Assembly: GCF_003182355.1 (NCBI RefSeq) | Contig: NZ_QGTW01000002.1 | Location: 366,653-430,652, forward strand | DNA length: 64,000 nt | Direction: 5' to 3' | Source: Cytobacillus oceanisediminis | Lineage (GTDB): Bacteria; Bacillota; Bacilli; Bacillales; Cytobacillaceae | In this document: piece after piece, positions 1 through 8,492 of the stretch | Position numbering within the stretch: the stretch's first letter is position 1 | Layout of the letters: the number at the start of each line of letters is the position of its first letter | Program-made: the position numbers and the translations under genes | The notes under the pieces: generated by a model | Databases searched by the model: none | What the model saw: the letters and a program-made list of their open reading frames with translations, nothing else | Told to the model about the DNA's origin: nothing

Positions 1-350
1 ATAGAACAAACGGTGTTTCACTGCGTCACTCACCCCCCTTCGAAAGGAAATCTATTATGTATGAAAAAATCTTTTTCTATTGTTTATACCCTCTAGGAAA
101 TGAATTAAACCTATTTTTTGAGATTTTTTTTTAGAAGAAAGAAAAGCCTTTAATAAAAGTATAAACATCCTAATAGGAGAGTGAAGCTGTCTTAAGTCCT
201 AAATCTATTTTCATGACTTTTGAAGGTGGAAAAAATCCGGAGCAAGACCCCGGAAAACCCCACATTGCTCCTCTTTCTGATATGATGTAGTTACATCTAT
301 TAAGTCGCAGTTCATCCTATTGAAGATCCTATTTATTTGGGGGAAGAAGT
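1..350. other. Intergenic start of window
   Basis: No gene is supported here. The only structure seen is a possible hairpin with arms GGAGCAA (239-245) and TTGCTCC (265-271) followed by a short T-rich stretch, which could be the terminator of a gene left of the window. A ribosome site (GGGGGAAG) for the next gene lies just before 351. Confidence 0.4.
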
Positions 351-839
351 ATGGTTGGGGTAAAATCGGTCATCATCGATGGAGAAACGTTCTATATATT
401 TAACAGTGCCATCTATATTTTCGAGTCTTCTACAGGAAGTACTTTGGAAGTGGATATGATTGTGAGTGAGGTTACTCTAAGAAAATATAAAGATAGGGAA
501 AGTTTGATAGCAGAAATAGAGTTGGAAGATGGAAGAGTCATTAGTTCCTTTATGTTTTTAAAATCACTGCCGGGAAGGCTGCCCAGGCTTAATTTATTCT
601 GTGAACTGGATGAGAGCGAAAACTACGAAGGTGTGCTTAGGATAAGTGAGAATGATTTGGCATTTCCAGATATTGAAGAAGGCATCACGTTAGAGGATAT
701 CAGGAAAGTGGAGATGCCAAATGAAAAGATTACGCTTAAATTAAACTTGCCCATTGATCAAGTGGAATGGTTAAGAGAGCAGAAAAACAGGGATCTAAAT
801 CTGCTATTTAAAGAGCTGTTATATAAGCATTTTAAATAG
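351..839 (+). CDS. Hypothetical acidic protein, possible ribbon-helix-helix tail
   Basis: This 162-residue protein is not recognised. It has no signal peptide or membrane segment. The first 120 residues are rich in alternating hydrophobic and acidic residues and look like beta strands. The last 35 residues read as one strand (ITLKLNLP) followed by two helices (IDQVEWLREQ and DLNLLFKELLYKHF), which resembles a ribbon-helix-helix unit, although this is only a pattern resemblance. The ATG start has a good GGGGGAAG ribosome site. It is monocistronic, with a terminator at 911-943. Confidence 0.65.
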   Translation: MVGVKSVIIDGETFYIFNSAIYIFESSTGSTLEVDMIVSEVTLRKYKDRESLIAEIELEDGRVISSFMFLKSLPGRLPRLNLFCELDESENYEGVLRISENDLAFPDIEEGITLEDIRKVEMPNEKITLKLNLPIDQVEWLREQKNRDLNLLFKELLYKHFK

Positions 840-910
840 ACAGACCAAAAATGGTGAACCAAAGTCTGTGTCTGACTATATCCGGTATAGAGCTGAAGGA
901 GATAAAAATA

Positions 911-943
911 AAACCTTGCTGATTTTTACAGCAAGGTTTTTCG
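911..943 (+). terminator. Rho-independent terminator
   Basis: A hairpin with arms ACCTTGCTG and CAGCAAGGT is followed by a T run, downstream of the gene ending at 839. Confidence 0.8.
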
Positions 944-1008
944 CTATTTATTCTTTCAATCGAGTGCTGACCTGAAAACATTTTCACTTAAAAATTTCCC
1001 CATTAATT

Positions 1009-1140
1009 CTATATTTGTAAAAAGTAAAAAATAATCTTTATCCAGCCGAATAGCGAGAACCACAAAGGAATGCTTAATCCAGTGGCCCATAAAAGCCCTT
1101 TAATGAAATTCTCTGATTCTGGAAATTCTTGTTCGTTCAT
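1009..1140 (-). CDS. Small membrane protein, 43 aa
   Basis: An ATG start at 1140 preceded by AAGGATG opens a 43-codon frame (MNEQEFPESENFIKGLLWAT...). It has a soluble acidic N-terminus of about 12 residues and one or two hydrophobic stretches (GLLWATGLSIPLWFSLFGW and IKIIFYFLQI). It is short, but the ribosome site and single-span topology favour a real gene. The function is unknown. Confidence 0.5.
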   Translation of the reverse strand: MNEQEFPESENFIKGLLWATGLSIPLWFSLFGWIKIIFYFLQI

Positions 1141-1581
1141 AACAATCATCCTTATTTAATCTTGTTTGTTATGAATTGTTTCCTGTCTCTACTAGTTATA
1201 TACATATTGGAAAAGCTTTGCGCCTTAATGAGGAAGAAGAAAAATAAAGATGAATACTTAAATGCTTGAGGAGTACGATCTGCTTAAATGATACAGACAC
1301 ACCAGATGTTATTGAATACTAACAAAAGAAATTAAATAGAGTTATCGCCCCCACCTTAATGGCTGTGGGCTTTTTTACAGTTTGCTAGCCATGTTTAGAT
1401 ATTTAAAGATTACCTGGCAAAAGAAAACATAAATCCGGACGATAGTAAAGAAAACAATTTGGAAGTATATAGGCTATATTACCTATATTAACATTGTATT
1501 TATGTTATTATTTTCCTATATGGCAATAACGCATATATTCATAGCCTTTATAAAATATAAAACACGAGGGGAGAAGACATC
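1141..1581. other. Intergenic region with an orphan terminator
   Basis: A terminator-like hairpin (GCCC-CAC / GTG-GGC then T6) lies at about 1347-1376 with no intact gene in front of it. A short open stretch around 1405-1490 (DYLAKENINPDDSKENN) has no start codon and may be a gene fragment. Nothing else is supported. Confidence 0.4.
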
Positions 1582-1851
1582 GTGATTGAAGAATCACACA
1601 TGAAAACCATGCGGATTTTGTCCCTGTTTGAACGTCTTAGCCAAGGAGAAGTAATCAGTAAGGAAAAGGAAGCAGAGAACTTTAATGTGAGTGTCAAAAC
1701 AATCCAGAGAGATCTGAAGGAAATAAACACTTATTTTTCGAATTATAAGTTTAACACTATAACAAATAGCATCGTTTATAACCGAAAGGCCAAAGGATAT
1801 ATGCTTAAGTTTAATAAGGAGTTAGCTTCAGTTAGGCCAGGAGGAAAGTGA
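1582..1851 (+). CDS. Small DeoR/WYL-type HTH protein
   Basis: This is an 89-residue protein consisting almost only of a winged helix of the HTH_11/DeoR type: MRILSLFERLSQGEVISK then EAENFNVSVKTIQRDLKEIN, the classical recognition helix of WYL-domain regulators. The effector domain is absent, so it is either a stand-alone DNA-binding protein or the stub of a longer regulator. The start is a GTG at 1582 with GGGGAG upstream; an in-frame ATG seven codons later is an alternative. A terminator follows at 1873-1903. Confidence 0.65.
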   Translation: MIEESHMKTMRILSLFERLSQGEVISKEKEAENFNVSVKTIQRDLKEINTYFSNYKFNTITNSIVYNRKAKGYMLKFNKELASVRPGGK

Positions 1852-1872
1852 AGAGAAGTTACTTTACTTCAG

Positions 1873-1903
1873 CAAGGGATCTGGAAAGGTCCCTTGTTTT
1901 CTT
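1873..1903 (+). terminator. Rho-independent terminator
   Basis: AAGGGATC and GGTCCCTT arms are followed by a T-rich tract, just after the small HTH gene. Confidence 0.7.
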
Positions 1904-2023
1904 ATTTTAGCAGGTATATTGACTGGAGTCCTATCCCTTTAGCCGGGAAGAGGCCGGCTGCCATTTATTTAAAAACATATGTCCCTTTTTTTGAAAACTC
2001 TTGAAATACCAAAATGAAAACGC

Positions 2024-2060
2024 TACACTTATAATATACAATTTTTCGTATATTGAAAGT
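2024..2060 (+). promoter_or_regulatory. Putative promoter and dyad upstream of the yhf operon
   Basis: A consensus-like TATAAT at about 2030 is followed directly by an inverted repeat AATATAC...GTATATT (about 2034-2055). Its position at the expected transcription start suggests a repressor operator, most simply for the YhfZ-type regulator encoded next. The -35 element is weak. Confidence 0.45.
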
Positions 2061-2076
2061 GAAGAGGTATTGACAT

Positions 2077-3009
2077 ATGAGCCGTATTTGGGAAAGTTTG
2101 TATTCGAAGAATGGGCTGGCAGCGAAGTTTATTGCGAAGGAGCTTATTCAGTTTTCAGAGGGAGAGAGGATCCCGCGGGTGAGTGATTTTACGGAAAAGC
2201 TTTCCCTGGGCCGGGGAACTGTGCAGGGAGCACTAAGAGTGCTGGAGGAATTGCATGCCATTTCTCTGGAGTCAAGGGGGCATCTTGGGACCTTTCTTAA
2301 AAAGAGAGACATCAACCTTCTATACGAGATTGCCGGCATCGGACCTGTAATGGGCGTTATGCCTTTGCCTTATTCCCGCAAATATGAAGGCTTGGCTACC
2401 GGCATTGTGGAAGGCTTTGAAGAGTTGAATAAGAAATCGGGACTCGCTTATATGAGAGGGGCCAGGAGAAGAATTGAATCTTTGAAAACGCGCCGCTACG
2501 ATTTTGCGATCATGTCCCAGCTGGCAGCGGAAGAAGCGGTACAGGAATTTGAGGGCCTGGAAATTCTACATACACTAGGGCCTGAAACATATGTGACGTC
2601 ACACAAAGTATTTTTTTCAAAAAGCGGAAATGACAGGATCCTGGACGGCATGCGATTAGGGATTGACTATTCATCTACTGACCAGGCCAATATCACTATG
2701 CTGGAATGTGAAGGTTTGGATGTTGAACTCATCAAAGCAGACTATATGCAGCTCTTCACCATGCTGAAAAATGGCAGTATTGATGCAGCGGTATGGAATG
2801 CTGATGAAGCCAGGGCTTTTAAGACCTTTACTTCCTCTGATTTTAAGTCGAAAAAAGCAAAGGAACTGGCCCTGAAAGCAACAAGGGCTGCCATTGTAAT
2901 AGAAAGTGAAAGAACGAATATTAAGGAACAGATCCAGCTTCTTCAATTTGAAAAAGTGGAGGAAATCCAACAGCTTGTCGAGGAGGAAAAAAAGTATCCT
3001 CACTATTAA
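2077..3009 (+). CDS. yhfZ: YhfZ-family GntR-like regulator
   Basis: This 310-residue protein heads the operon. Residues 10-70 form a winged helix of GntR type (KELIQFSEGERIPRVSDFTEKL, then LGRGTVQGALRVLEEL). The remainder is the YhfZ C-terminal domain, which has the shape of a solute-binding-protein-like ligand domain. In Enterobacteria YhfZ lies with the same genes found here, and its ligand is unknown. It probably controls this operon, and a dyad at 2034-2055 is a plausible operator. The start has a GAGGT ribosome site about 10 bases upstream. Confidence 0.85.
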   Translation: MSRIWESLYSKNGLAAKFIAKELIQFSEGERIPRVSDFTEKLSLGRGTVQGALRVLEELHAISLESRGHLGTFLKKRDINLLYEIAGIGPVMGVMPLPYSRKYEGLATGIVEGFEELNKKSGLAYMRGARRRIESLKTRRYDFAIMSQLAAEEAVQEFEGLEILHTLGPETYVTSHKVFFSKSGNDRILDGMRLGIDYSSTDQANITMLECEGLDVELIKADYMQLFTMLKNGSIDAAVWNADEARAFKTFTSSDFKSKKAKELALKATRAAIVIESERTNIKEQIQLLQFEKVEEIQQLVEEEKKYPHY

Positions 3010-3074
3010 GGAACTGGAGTTCTAGTTTCTTTCTGTGATTAATATACTAAATACTGTATACTGGAGGAATTTCA

Positions 3075-3449
3075 ATGAATTTAGAAGAGTTGAAACAAAG
3101 ATTAGACATCCTTTTGACCTCTTTGGTTGTTAGCACAAAAGCTGCAGATATAACTACTCTAGCATTCATGCATTTAAGTTCAATCTTAAAAAAAGATACC
3201 ATTGACCAGGCAGAAATGCTGTTCACGCATTTGCCGACAGCACTGACCAGAATTGAAAAGGGTGAACAGGTGGAAGCTCCTCATCCGTCTCTGCTGGAAG
3301 AGGTAAAGCAGTCACCGCAAGCGGCATTGGCAATAAAGGAAATCGATTTTATACAGCAGCAATGGAAAAAACAGCTCCCCCAGGAAGAAATTGATTTTCT
3401 GCTAATCCATTACACGAATGTACTGCAAATTAATAAAGGAGGAAACTAG
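3075..3449 (+). CDS. yhfY: YhfY, single PRD-domain protein
   Basis: This 124-residue helical protein matches a stand-alone PTS regulation domain (PRD) of YhfY type. PRDs normally sense PTS phosphorylation through histidines. The C-terminal EEIDFLLIHYTNVLQ is typical of the second half of a PRD. There is no DNA-binding domain, so it would act as a partner, perhaps of YhfZ. The ATG has a strong TGGAGG site. The next gene begins at 3451, so translation is probably coupled. Confidence 0.75.
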   Translation: MNLEELKQRLDILLTSLVVSTKAADITTLAFMHLSSILKKDTIDQAEMLFTHLPTALTRIEKGEQVEAPHPSLLEEVKQSPQAALAIKEIDFIQQQWKKQLPQEEIDFLLIHYTNVLQINKGGN

Positions 3450-3450
3450 G

Positions 3451-3810
3451 ATGAAAATTGTAGTTGGAGGACAAGTGGATAAAAAAGAGATTGAGAGCTT
3501 AATAAAAGAGATTGATAGCAGCATCACGACGATAGTCAAGTCTGATTTGGAAGCTGCCATGGCAGTCAAGACAGGACAAGCAGATTACTATGTCGGCGCC
3601 TGCCATACTGGAGGCGGAGGTGCTTTGGCAATGGCTATTGCACTTCTGGGCAAACCAAATTGCGAGACTGTTTCCATGCCAGGGAAAAAGCCTGTTGAAG
3701 AAAAAATAGTAACCGCTATCAATGAAGGCAAAAAAGCTTTCGGATTTACAGCGGATCATAAAGATGCCGCAGTCCCGATGATTATCAAAGCTTTAAAGAA
3801 TAGAAGGTAG
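3451..3810 (+). CDS. yhfU: YhfU, DUF2620 protein
   Basis: This 119-residue protein matches the YhfU/DUF2620 family. It is a small alpha/beta protein with a glycine-rich loop (GACHTGGGGALAMAIALLG, residues about 49-67) and reads like a cytosolic subunit of a transport or sensor unit. AAAGGAGG precedes ATG 3451, which fixes the start although the frame is open further upstream. Family members lie next to the membrane protein YhfT, as here, so a complex with YhfT is a reasonable inference. The biochemical role is unknown. Confidence 0.8.
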   Translation: MKIVVGGQVDKKEIESLIKEIDSSITTIVKSDLEAAMAVKTGQADYYVGACHTGGGGALAMAIALLGKPNCETVSMPGKKPVEEKIVTAINEGKKAFGFTADHKDAAVPMIIKALKNRR

Positions 3811-3841
3811 GAAGTCCATTTAACTTAAGGGGGAAAATGAA

Positions 3842-5134
3842 ATGGAAATGACCTTAATTATCCTGATTGGTGCCGTTGCTGCTGTTTTGGCCCATATGAA
3901 TATTGCTGTTTTCAATGATGGGCTTCGGCCCATTGTCTCCGAGCACGTAGAAGGGCGGATGACACGAAGAGACCTGGCATTCACTGCCTTTGCCATGAGC
4001 TTTGGCCTTGTGATCGGTTTTGGAATTCCTTTTACATTGTCGGCCAGCATCATCCTTGTTCATAGTATCTTGCTGGGGACAGATATTATCGGGCTGCTGA
4101 CTCCGAAAAATAAATGGGGAACGCCACTTGCTGCCGTAATCGGAGGCGCGTATGGAGCAGGTCTTTTAATCGGACTGGAAGGCTTTGTGAAGCTGTTTGA
4201 TTATCTTCCGCTTAACTTCCTTGAAGCAATGGGAGCAGTTGGAGCCCCCGTTGTTGTAACATTCATGGCATTCCCTGCCCTTGCTGTAGCAATGCAGTTC
4301 AGTGTAAAGAAAGGTGTCATCACCTTTATTGTTTCTGCATTAGTCCGCCAGCTTGCTGTTTGGCTGAATGAAAGTGCCATCTTAACTGTTTCAGGTACAA
4401 CTGTAACACTTAACCAGGAAGGAATGGCTCTTATCACAGGGATGATCTTCTTGCTTGCATTTGCCATGAAAGAAAAAGCAGAAGAGGGATCCTCTATTGA
4501 CCTGGCTGCTGTGTTCAGTGACAAAGTGGCTAAAATCAGAAAAAACGTGGTCTTCTTTATGATTATTGGCGGTCTTATTGCAGCTGCTACCAATCTATGG
4601 ATTATGGCTGGAGATCCAATTTCGCTGAATCTATTGGCTGAAGGCAAAGCAACAGATGCCGGAATTGCTGCAGCTGCCCGTGCACTCGGCTTTATTCCGC
4701 TTGTAGCCAGTACAGCTATTGCAACAGGCGTTTACAGCCCGGTCGGATTCACGCTCATTTTCGTCGTAGGATTTTTCTCTCCAAATGTTTGGTTAGCCTT
4801 GATTGGCGGTGTCATTATTATTTTCATTGAAGTTATGCTATTAAGCTCAATTGCCAGATTCCTTGATAAATATCCTGGTGTCCGCAACTCCGGAGAAAAC
4901 ATCCGCAGTGCGATGACCAAGCTTCTGGAAGTGGCCCTTTTGATCGGTGGAGCGAATGCAGCCAATGCCATCGCCCCAGGATTTGGCTTCTTCTTCATTG
5001 CGGGCTTCTATTTATTGAATGAAGCAGCAGGACGCCCAATTGTCCGTATTGCGGTTGGTCCTGTTGGTGCCATTGCAGTCGGAATCATCGCGAATATCCT
5101 TGTTGCTCTTGGAATTATGTCCATTCCTCAATAA
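3842..5134 (+). CDS. yhfT: YhfT, polytopic membrane protein
   Basis: This 430-residue protein has roughly ten to twelve hydrophobic segments, beginning with LIILIGAVAAVLAHMNIAVF and ending with PVGAIAVGIIANILVALGIM. It matches the YhfT family of predicted transporters. Glycine-rich loops such as GGAYGAGLLIGLEG are conserved-looking. It is the only membrane protein of the operon and therefore the likely importer of the pathway substrate, probably with YhfU. The ATG has a GGGGG ribosome site about 10 bases upstream. Confidence 0.8.
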   Translation: MEMTLIILIGAVAAVLAHMNIAVFNDGLRPIVSEHVEGRMTRRDLAFTAFAMSFGLVIGFGIPFTLSASIILVHSILLGTDIIGLLTPKNKWGTPLAAVIGGAYGAGLLIGLEGFVKLFDYLPLNFLEAMGAVGAPVVVTFMAFPALAVAMQFSVKKGVITFIVSALVRQLAVWLNESAILTVSGTTVTLNQEGMALITGMIFLLAFAMKEKAEEGSSIDLAAVFSDKVAKIRKNVVFFMIIGGLIAAATNLWIMAGDPISLNLLAEGKATDAGIAAAARALGFIPLVASTAIATGVYSPVGFTLIFVVGFFSPNVWLALIGGVIIIFIEVMLLSSIARFLDKYPGVRNSGENIRSAMTKLLEVALLIGGANAANAIAPGFGFFFIAGFYLLNEAAGRPIVRIAVGPVGAIAVGIIANILVALGIMSIPQ

Positions 5135-5243
5135 ATGGTATGGAAGCTGTCATAAAAAAATTAATCTATGTTATAGCGGGGTTTATCCCCGTAATAATTA
5201 TCCACAAGATAAGATTAAGCAGAGAAGATCGGAGTGAAAGGCC

Positions 5244-6161
5244 ATGATACAAACAGTTCTTGGAAAAATTGCTCCGGAGGAATTGGGGATTTGCTCGGCT
5301 CACGAGCATCTCTCCATTGATCTTTCGCGAGTGAAAAAAGATCCGGATACGATATTGGATGATGAACAGGGCATGCGTGAGGAACTGGAGGACTTTTACC
5401 GTCTGGGCGGCAGGTCGATGGTCGAGGTGACGAATGACGGCATGGGCCGGGATGCTCTTGTTCTAAAAAGATTAAGTAAAGCGACAGGCGTTCACCTGAT
5501 TACGTGCACAGGCTTTTACAAGGATCCATTTATCCCGGAATATGCCGGAGACTGGAAAGCAGAGCAGTTTGCGCAGCATTTCATGAAAGAAGCTGCGGAA
5601 GGAATCGCTGACACCGGCATTCTTCCAGGTGTCATCGGGGAAGTAGGCACAAGCAAGAATGAAATGAAGCCGATTGAGAGAGAACTGTTGATTGGTGCGG
5701 CTATAGCCGGAGCCGAAACAGGCCTTCCGGTCACAACCCATACGACGCTCGGGACACTTGGCTTTGAACAGGTGCAGCTTCTTACAAAGCAAGGACTTCC
5801 TGTAGACCAAATCATTGTCGGCCATCAGGACCTTAATCCGAATAAAGAGGAAGTGCTCTCCGTTTTGGAAACAGGTGCCTATATCGCTTTTGATACGATT
5901 GGCAAAAATAATTACCGGCCGGACGGAGAAAGAGTGGATTTCCTGCTTGATTTTATTAATCGGGGATTTGAAAAGCAAATCCTGCTGTCAGCCGATTTAA
6001 CCAGGAAATCCCATTGGAAAAAGAATGGCGGGCCAGGCTACGGGCTTGTGCTTGAATCTTTTATTCCAAAATTAAAAGAGGCCGGTGTTTCGGACAGCAT
6101 TCTGCAGCAGCTTCTAATCGTTAATCCATCCAGAGCTTTTTCAATAAGGGAGGGATCATAG
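5244..6161 (+). CDS. php: Phosphotriesterase homology protein (Php/YhfV)
   Basis: This 305-residue TIM-barrel amidohydrolase is of the phosphotriesterase family. Visible metal ligands are the HxH of SAHEHLSID (H20, H22), the bridging acidic residue in VIGEVGTS, the histidines in THTTLG and VGHQDLN, and the aspartate in LLSADLT. Relatives include phosphotriesterase-like lactonases and E. coli Php, whose natural substrate is not established. It is preceded by 109 bases of spacer and GTGAAAGG, and its stop overlaps the start of yhfS. It probably hydrolyses a lactone, amide or phosphoester intermediate of the pathway. Confidence 0.85.
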   Translation: MIQTVLGKIAPEELGICSAHEHLSIDLSRVKKDPDTILDDEQGMREELEDFYRLGGRSMVEVTNDGMGRDALVLKRLSKATGVHLITCTGFYKDPFIPEYAGDWKAEQFAQHFMKEAAEGIADTGILPGVIGEVGTSKNEMKPIERELLIGAAIAGAETGLPVTTHTTLGTLGFEQVQLLTKQGLPVDQIIVGHQDLNPNKEEVLSVLETGAYIAFDTIGKNNYRPDGERVDFLLDFINRGFEKQILLSADLTRKSHWKKNGGPGYGLVLESFIPKLKEAGVSDSILQQLLIVNPSRAFSIREGS

Positions 6162-7303
6162 TGTCAACATACAATCCAGCCAATCTGAAGTATGCCGATT
6201 CTGTTCTGCCAAGTTTATCGATACAGGAGGCCCGGGAAAAACAATTCAAACTCGTCGATCGAATGAGCCGTTATTTTGAGGGAAAGCAGTTTCTATCGAT
6301 GGGAGATCTTGGTGTCTCTCCAAAATGGAAGCGTCCGGAACAGACTTATCTTGTGGAAAGAGTGCTGGCGGATTTTTTTGAAGCGGAGGATTGTGCCCTT
6401 GTCCGAGGTGCTGGAACGGGAGCGATCCGAAATATTTTAAGCATGCTTTTAAATGCAGGAGATGAAATGTTCATTCATAAAGCCCCTGTCTATACAACGA
6501 CCAAAGAAACGTTAAGGATATTAGGCATTAAAACAGTCGAAGCGGATTACAACAATCTTGAGGAAATCAGAGCAGCAATCAGGCACAACCAAAGCCCTAA
6601 AGTTTTCTACATTCAGCATGCCCGCCAGCAGCCGACAGACCATTACCGTTTGGCTGAAGTCATTAAAGCCGTAAAGGAAGAACGCCCCGATCTGCCAATT
6701 GTGGTGGATGATAATTATTGCGCATTAAAAACGAAGGGGATTGGCGTTGAATTGGGCGCCGATTATTCCACTTTTTCCGGGTTTAAACTGCTGGGTCCGG
6801 AAGGGATTGCTGTCATTGTCGGAAAAAGAGAGGCGATTGCACGAGTCCATCATTATAACTATTCGGGCGGAGGCCAGGTCCAGGGCTACGAAGCAATGGA
6901 GCTGCTCAGGATGATGACCTTTGCCCCTGTATCTTTAGCGATTCAAAATGAGCAGGTAGAAGAGCTGTGCCGCCGGCTGAATGAAGGGGCTGTGGCCGGA
7001 ATCCGCGCTGCGTATATGACCAATGCCCAATCGAAAAATGTCATTGTGGAATTGGAGGATCCCATTGCCCAACAGGTTATCAGCATGAGTGATAAGCACG
7101 GCGCCGCCACTCACCCTGTTGGGGCAGAATCAAAATATGAAATCATTCCAATGATTTACCGGGTATCCGGAAGCTTTTTGGAAGCCCAGCCGGAACTGAA
7201 GGAGTATGGATTGCGCATCAACCCAATGAAATCCGGTGCAAGCACGATTATCGGCATATTGGAAAAAGTGATACCTCTTGCAAAAGAAAAGCATCATCGC
7301 TGA
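6161..7303 (+). CDS. yhfS: YhfS, PLP-dependent aminotransferase/lyase-like enzyme
   Basis: This 380-residue fold-type I PLP enzyme is of the YhfS family. The likely PLP lysine is in STFSGFKLLGPEG, and the cofactor-binding aspartate is in PIVVDDNYCALKT. The GTG start is preceded by GGGAGGG and overlaps the php stop. The family resembles cystathionine-lyase and selenocysteine-synthase-like enzymes, but the substrate is unknown. Together with YhfX it gives the operon two different PLP enzymes. Confidence 0.8.
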   Translation: MSTYNPANLKYADSVLPSLSIQEAREKQFKLVDRMSRYFEGKQFLSMGDLGVSPKWKRPEQTYLVERVLADFFEAEDCALVRGAGTGAIRNILSMLLNAGDEMFIHKAPVYTTTKETLRILGIKTVEADYNNLEEIRAAIRHNQSPKVFYIQHARQQPTDHYRLAEVIKAVKEERPDLPIVVDDNYCALKTKGIGVELGADYSTFSGFKLLGPEGIAVIVGKREAIARVHHYNYSGGGQVQGYEAMELLRMMTFAPVSLAIQNEQVEELCRRLNEGAVAGIRAAYMTNAQSKNVIVELEDPIAQQVISMSDKHGAATHPVGAESKYEIIPMIYRVSGSFLEAQPELKEYGLRINPMKSGASTIIGILEKVIPLAKEKHHR

Positions 7304-7329
7304 TACCGTAAACAAAGGGGGGATATTCA

Positions 7330-8490
7330 ATGTTTTTAGATGTAACAAAACGAAGAAACCCAAAGCTTATACAATCAGGTGTCACCTTGCATCAAAGCGG
7401 GCAAATTCCCCCAAATACGTATGTGATCGATCTTGATATCCTGGGAGAGAATGTGGAGGCACTTGCAAGAACGGCAAATGATCACAGCTTCCAGCTTTAT
7501 TTCATGAGCAAACAGCTGGGCAGGCTTCCGTTTATTGGCCGGTTTATAGCAGAGCATGGCATTCAAAAAGCTGTGGCTGTGGAATTTGATGAAGCCAAAA
7601 CACTGGCAGAAGGCGGCGTTGAAATCGGCAATGTTGGCCACCTTGTTCAGCCTGGGAAAAACCAATGGCCGGAAGTTTTATCGTGGAAACCGGAGGTCGT
7701 GACCTTGTTTTCCTACGAACGTGCGCAGCAGCTTTCTGAGGCAGCCGTCCAATCCGGAATGGTGCAGGATGTCCTGCTGAGAGTGTATGCAGACGGGGAT
7801 TTCATTTATCCCGGACAGGAGGGCGGCTTTCCCTTGGATTCATTGGATGAAGAGCTGACTAAGCTGGCCGGACTTCCGGGCATTAACCTAGCCGGAATCA
7901 CAACATTCCCGAACTTTCAGCTTTCAGAAGACCGGTTGGGCATGAAGCCAACCCCTAACTTTCAAACCCTTCTTCAGGCAAAAAAAGTTTTAGAGGAACG
8001 AGGCATTGAAGTCAAGCAGGTAAACGGTCCAAGCGCGACAAGCTGCGAAACCATTCCATTTTTAGCTGACAAGGGTGTAACACATGGAGAACCTGGACAT
8101 GCCCTCACAGGAACGACGCCGCTCCATGCTTATAGGGATCTGGCTGAAAAGCCGGCCATTATCTATGTAACGGAAGTGTCCCACCAGGACAATGACCATT
8201 ATTATGTAATCGGGGGCGGATATTATGGCCGCTCCCATCTAACGGGGTGCCAGGTCGGAAATGCAGAAAGCGAGATATTGGATCAGTATGTCCCGGCAGC
8301 AGAACCGGCTCCTGAAGCAATCGATTATTACGGGGCAATCGAAAAACCGAAGGACTTCCGTATTGCTGAAGGGGATACAGCCATTTTTTCATTCCGCACA
8401 CAGGTTTTCGTTACAAGAGCCCATATTGCCTTGGTAAAAGGAATACAAAGCGGACAGCCGGAACTTGTTCACTTTGAGAGGAAGTGGTAA
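7330..8490 (+). CDS. yhfX: YhfX, alanine-racemase-like PLP protein
   Basis: This 386-residue protein has the N-terminal barrel of the alanine racemase fold (fold-type III). It opens with YVIDLDILGENVEAL, followed by the probable PLP lysine in YFMSKQLGRLP, and it matches YhfX. The C-terminal half contains GGGYYGRSHLTG, a family-like loop. Racemase, decarboxylase or amino-acid-binding roles are all possible. An AAGGGGGG site precedes the ATG. The next gene starts two bases after the stop. Confidence 0.8.
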   Translation: MFLDVTKRRNPKLIQSGVTLHQSGQIPPNTYVIDLDILGENVEALARTANDHSFQLYFMSKQLGRLPFIGRFIAEHGIQKAVAVEFDEAKTLAEGGVEIGNVGHLVQPGKNQWPEVLSWKPEVVTLFSYERAQQLSEAAVQSGMVQDVLLRVYADGDFIYPGQEGGFPLDSLDEELTKLAGLPGINLAGITTFPNFQLSEDRLGMKPTPNFQTLLQAKKVLEERGIEVKQVNGPSATSCETIPFLADKGVTHGEPGHALTGTTPLHAYRDLAEKPAIIYVTEVSHQDNDHYYVIGGGYYGRSHLTGCQVGNAESEILDQYVPAAEPAPEAIDYYGAIEKPKDFRIAEGDTAIFSFRTQVFVTRAHIALVKGIQSGQPELVHFERKW

Positions 8491-8492
8491 GG

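Noticed and set aside
2013-2028. Cre-like TGAAAACGCTACAC before the yhf operon
   Set aside because: The last fixed CA of the consensus is displaced, so two conserved positions fail. It was not listed as a cre site.
5472-5978. Minus-strand open frames inside php and neighbouring yhf genes
   Set aside because: They lie entirely within well-supported genes, have no ribosome sites and show no recognisable protein features.
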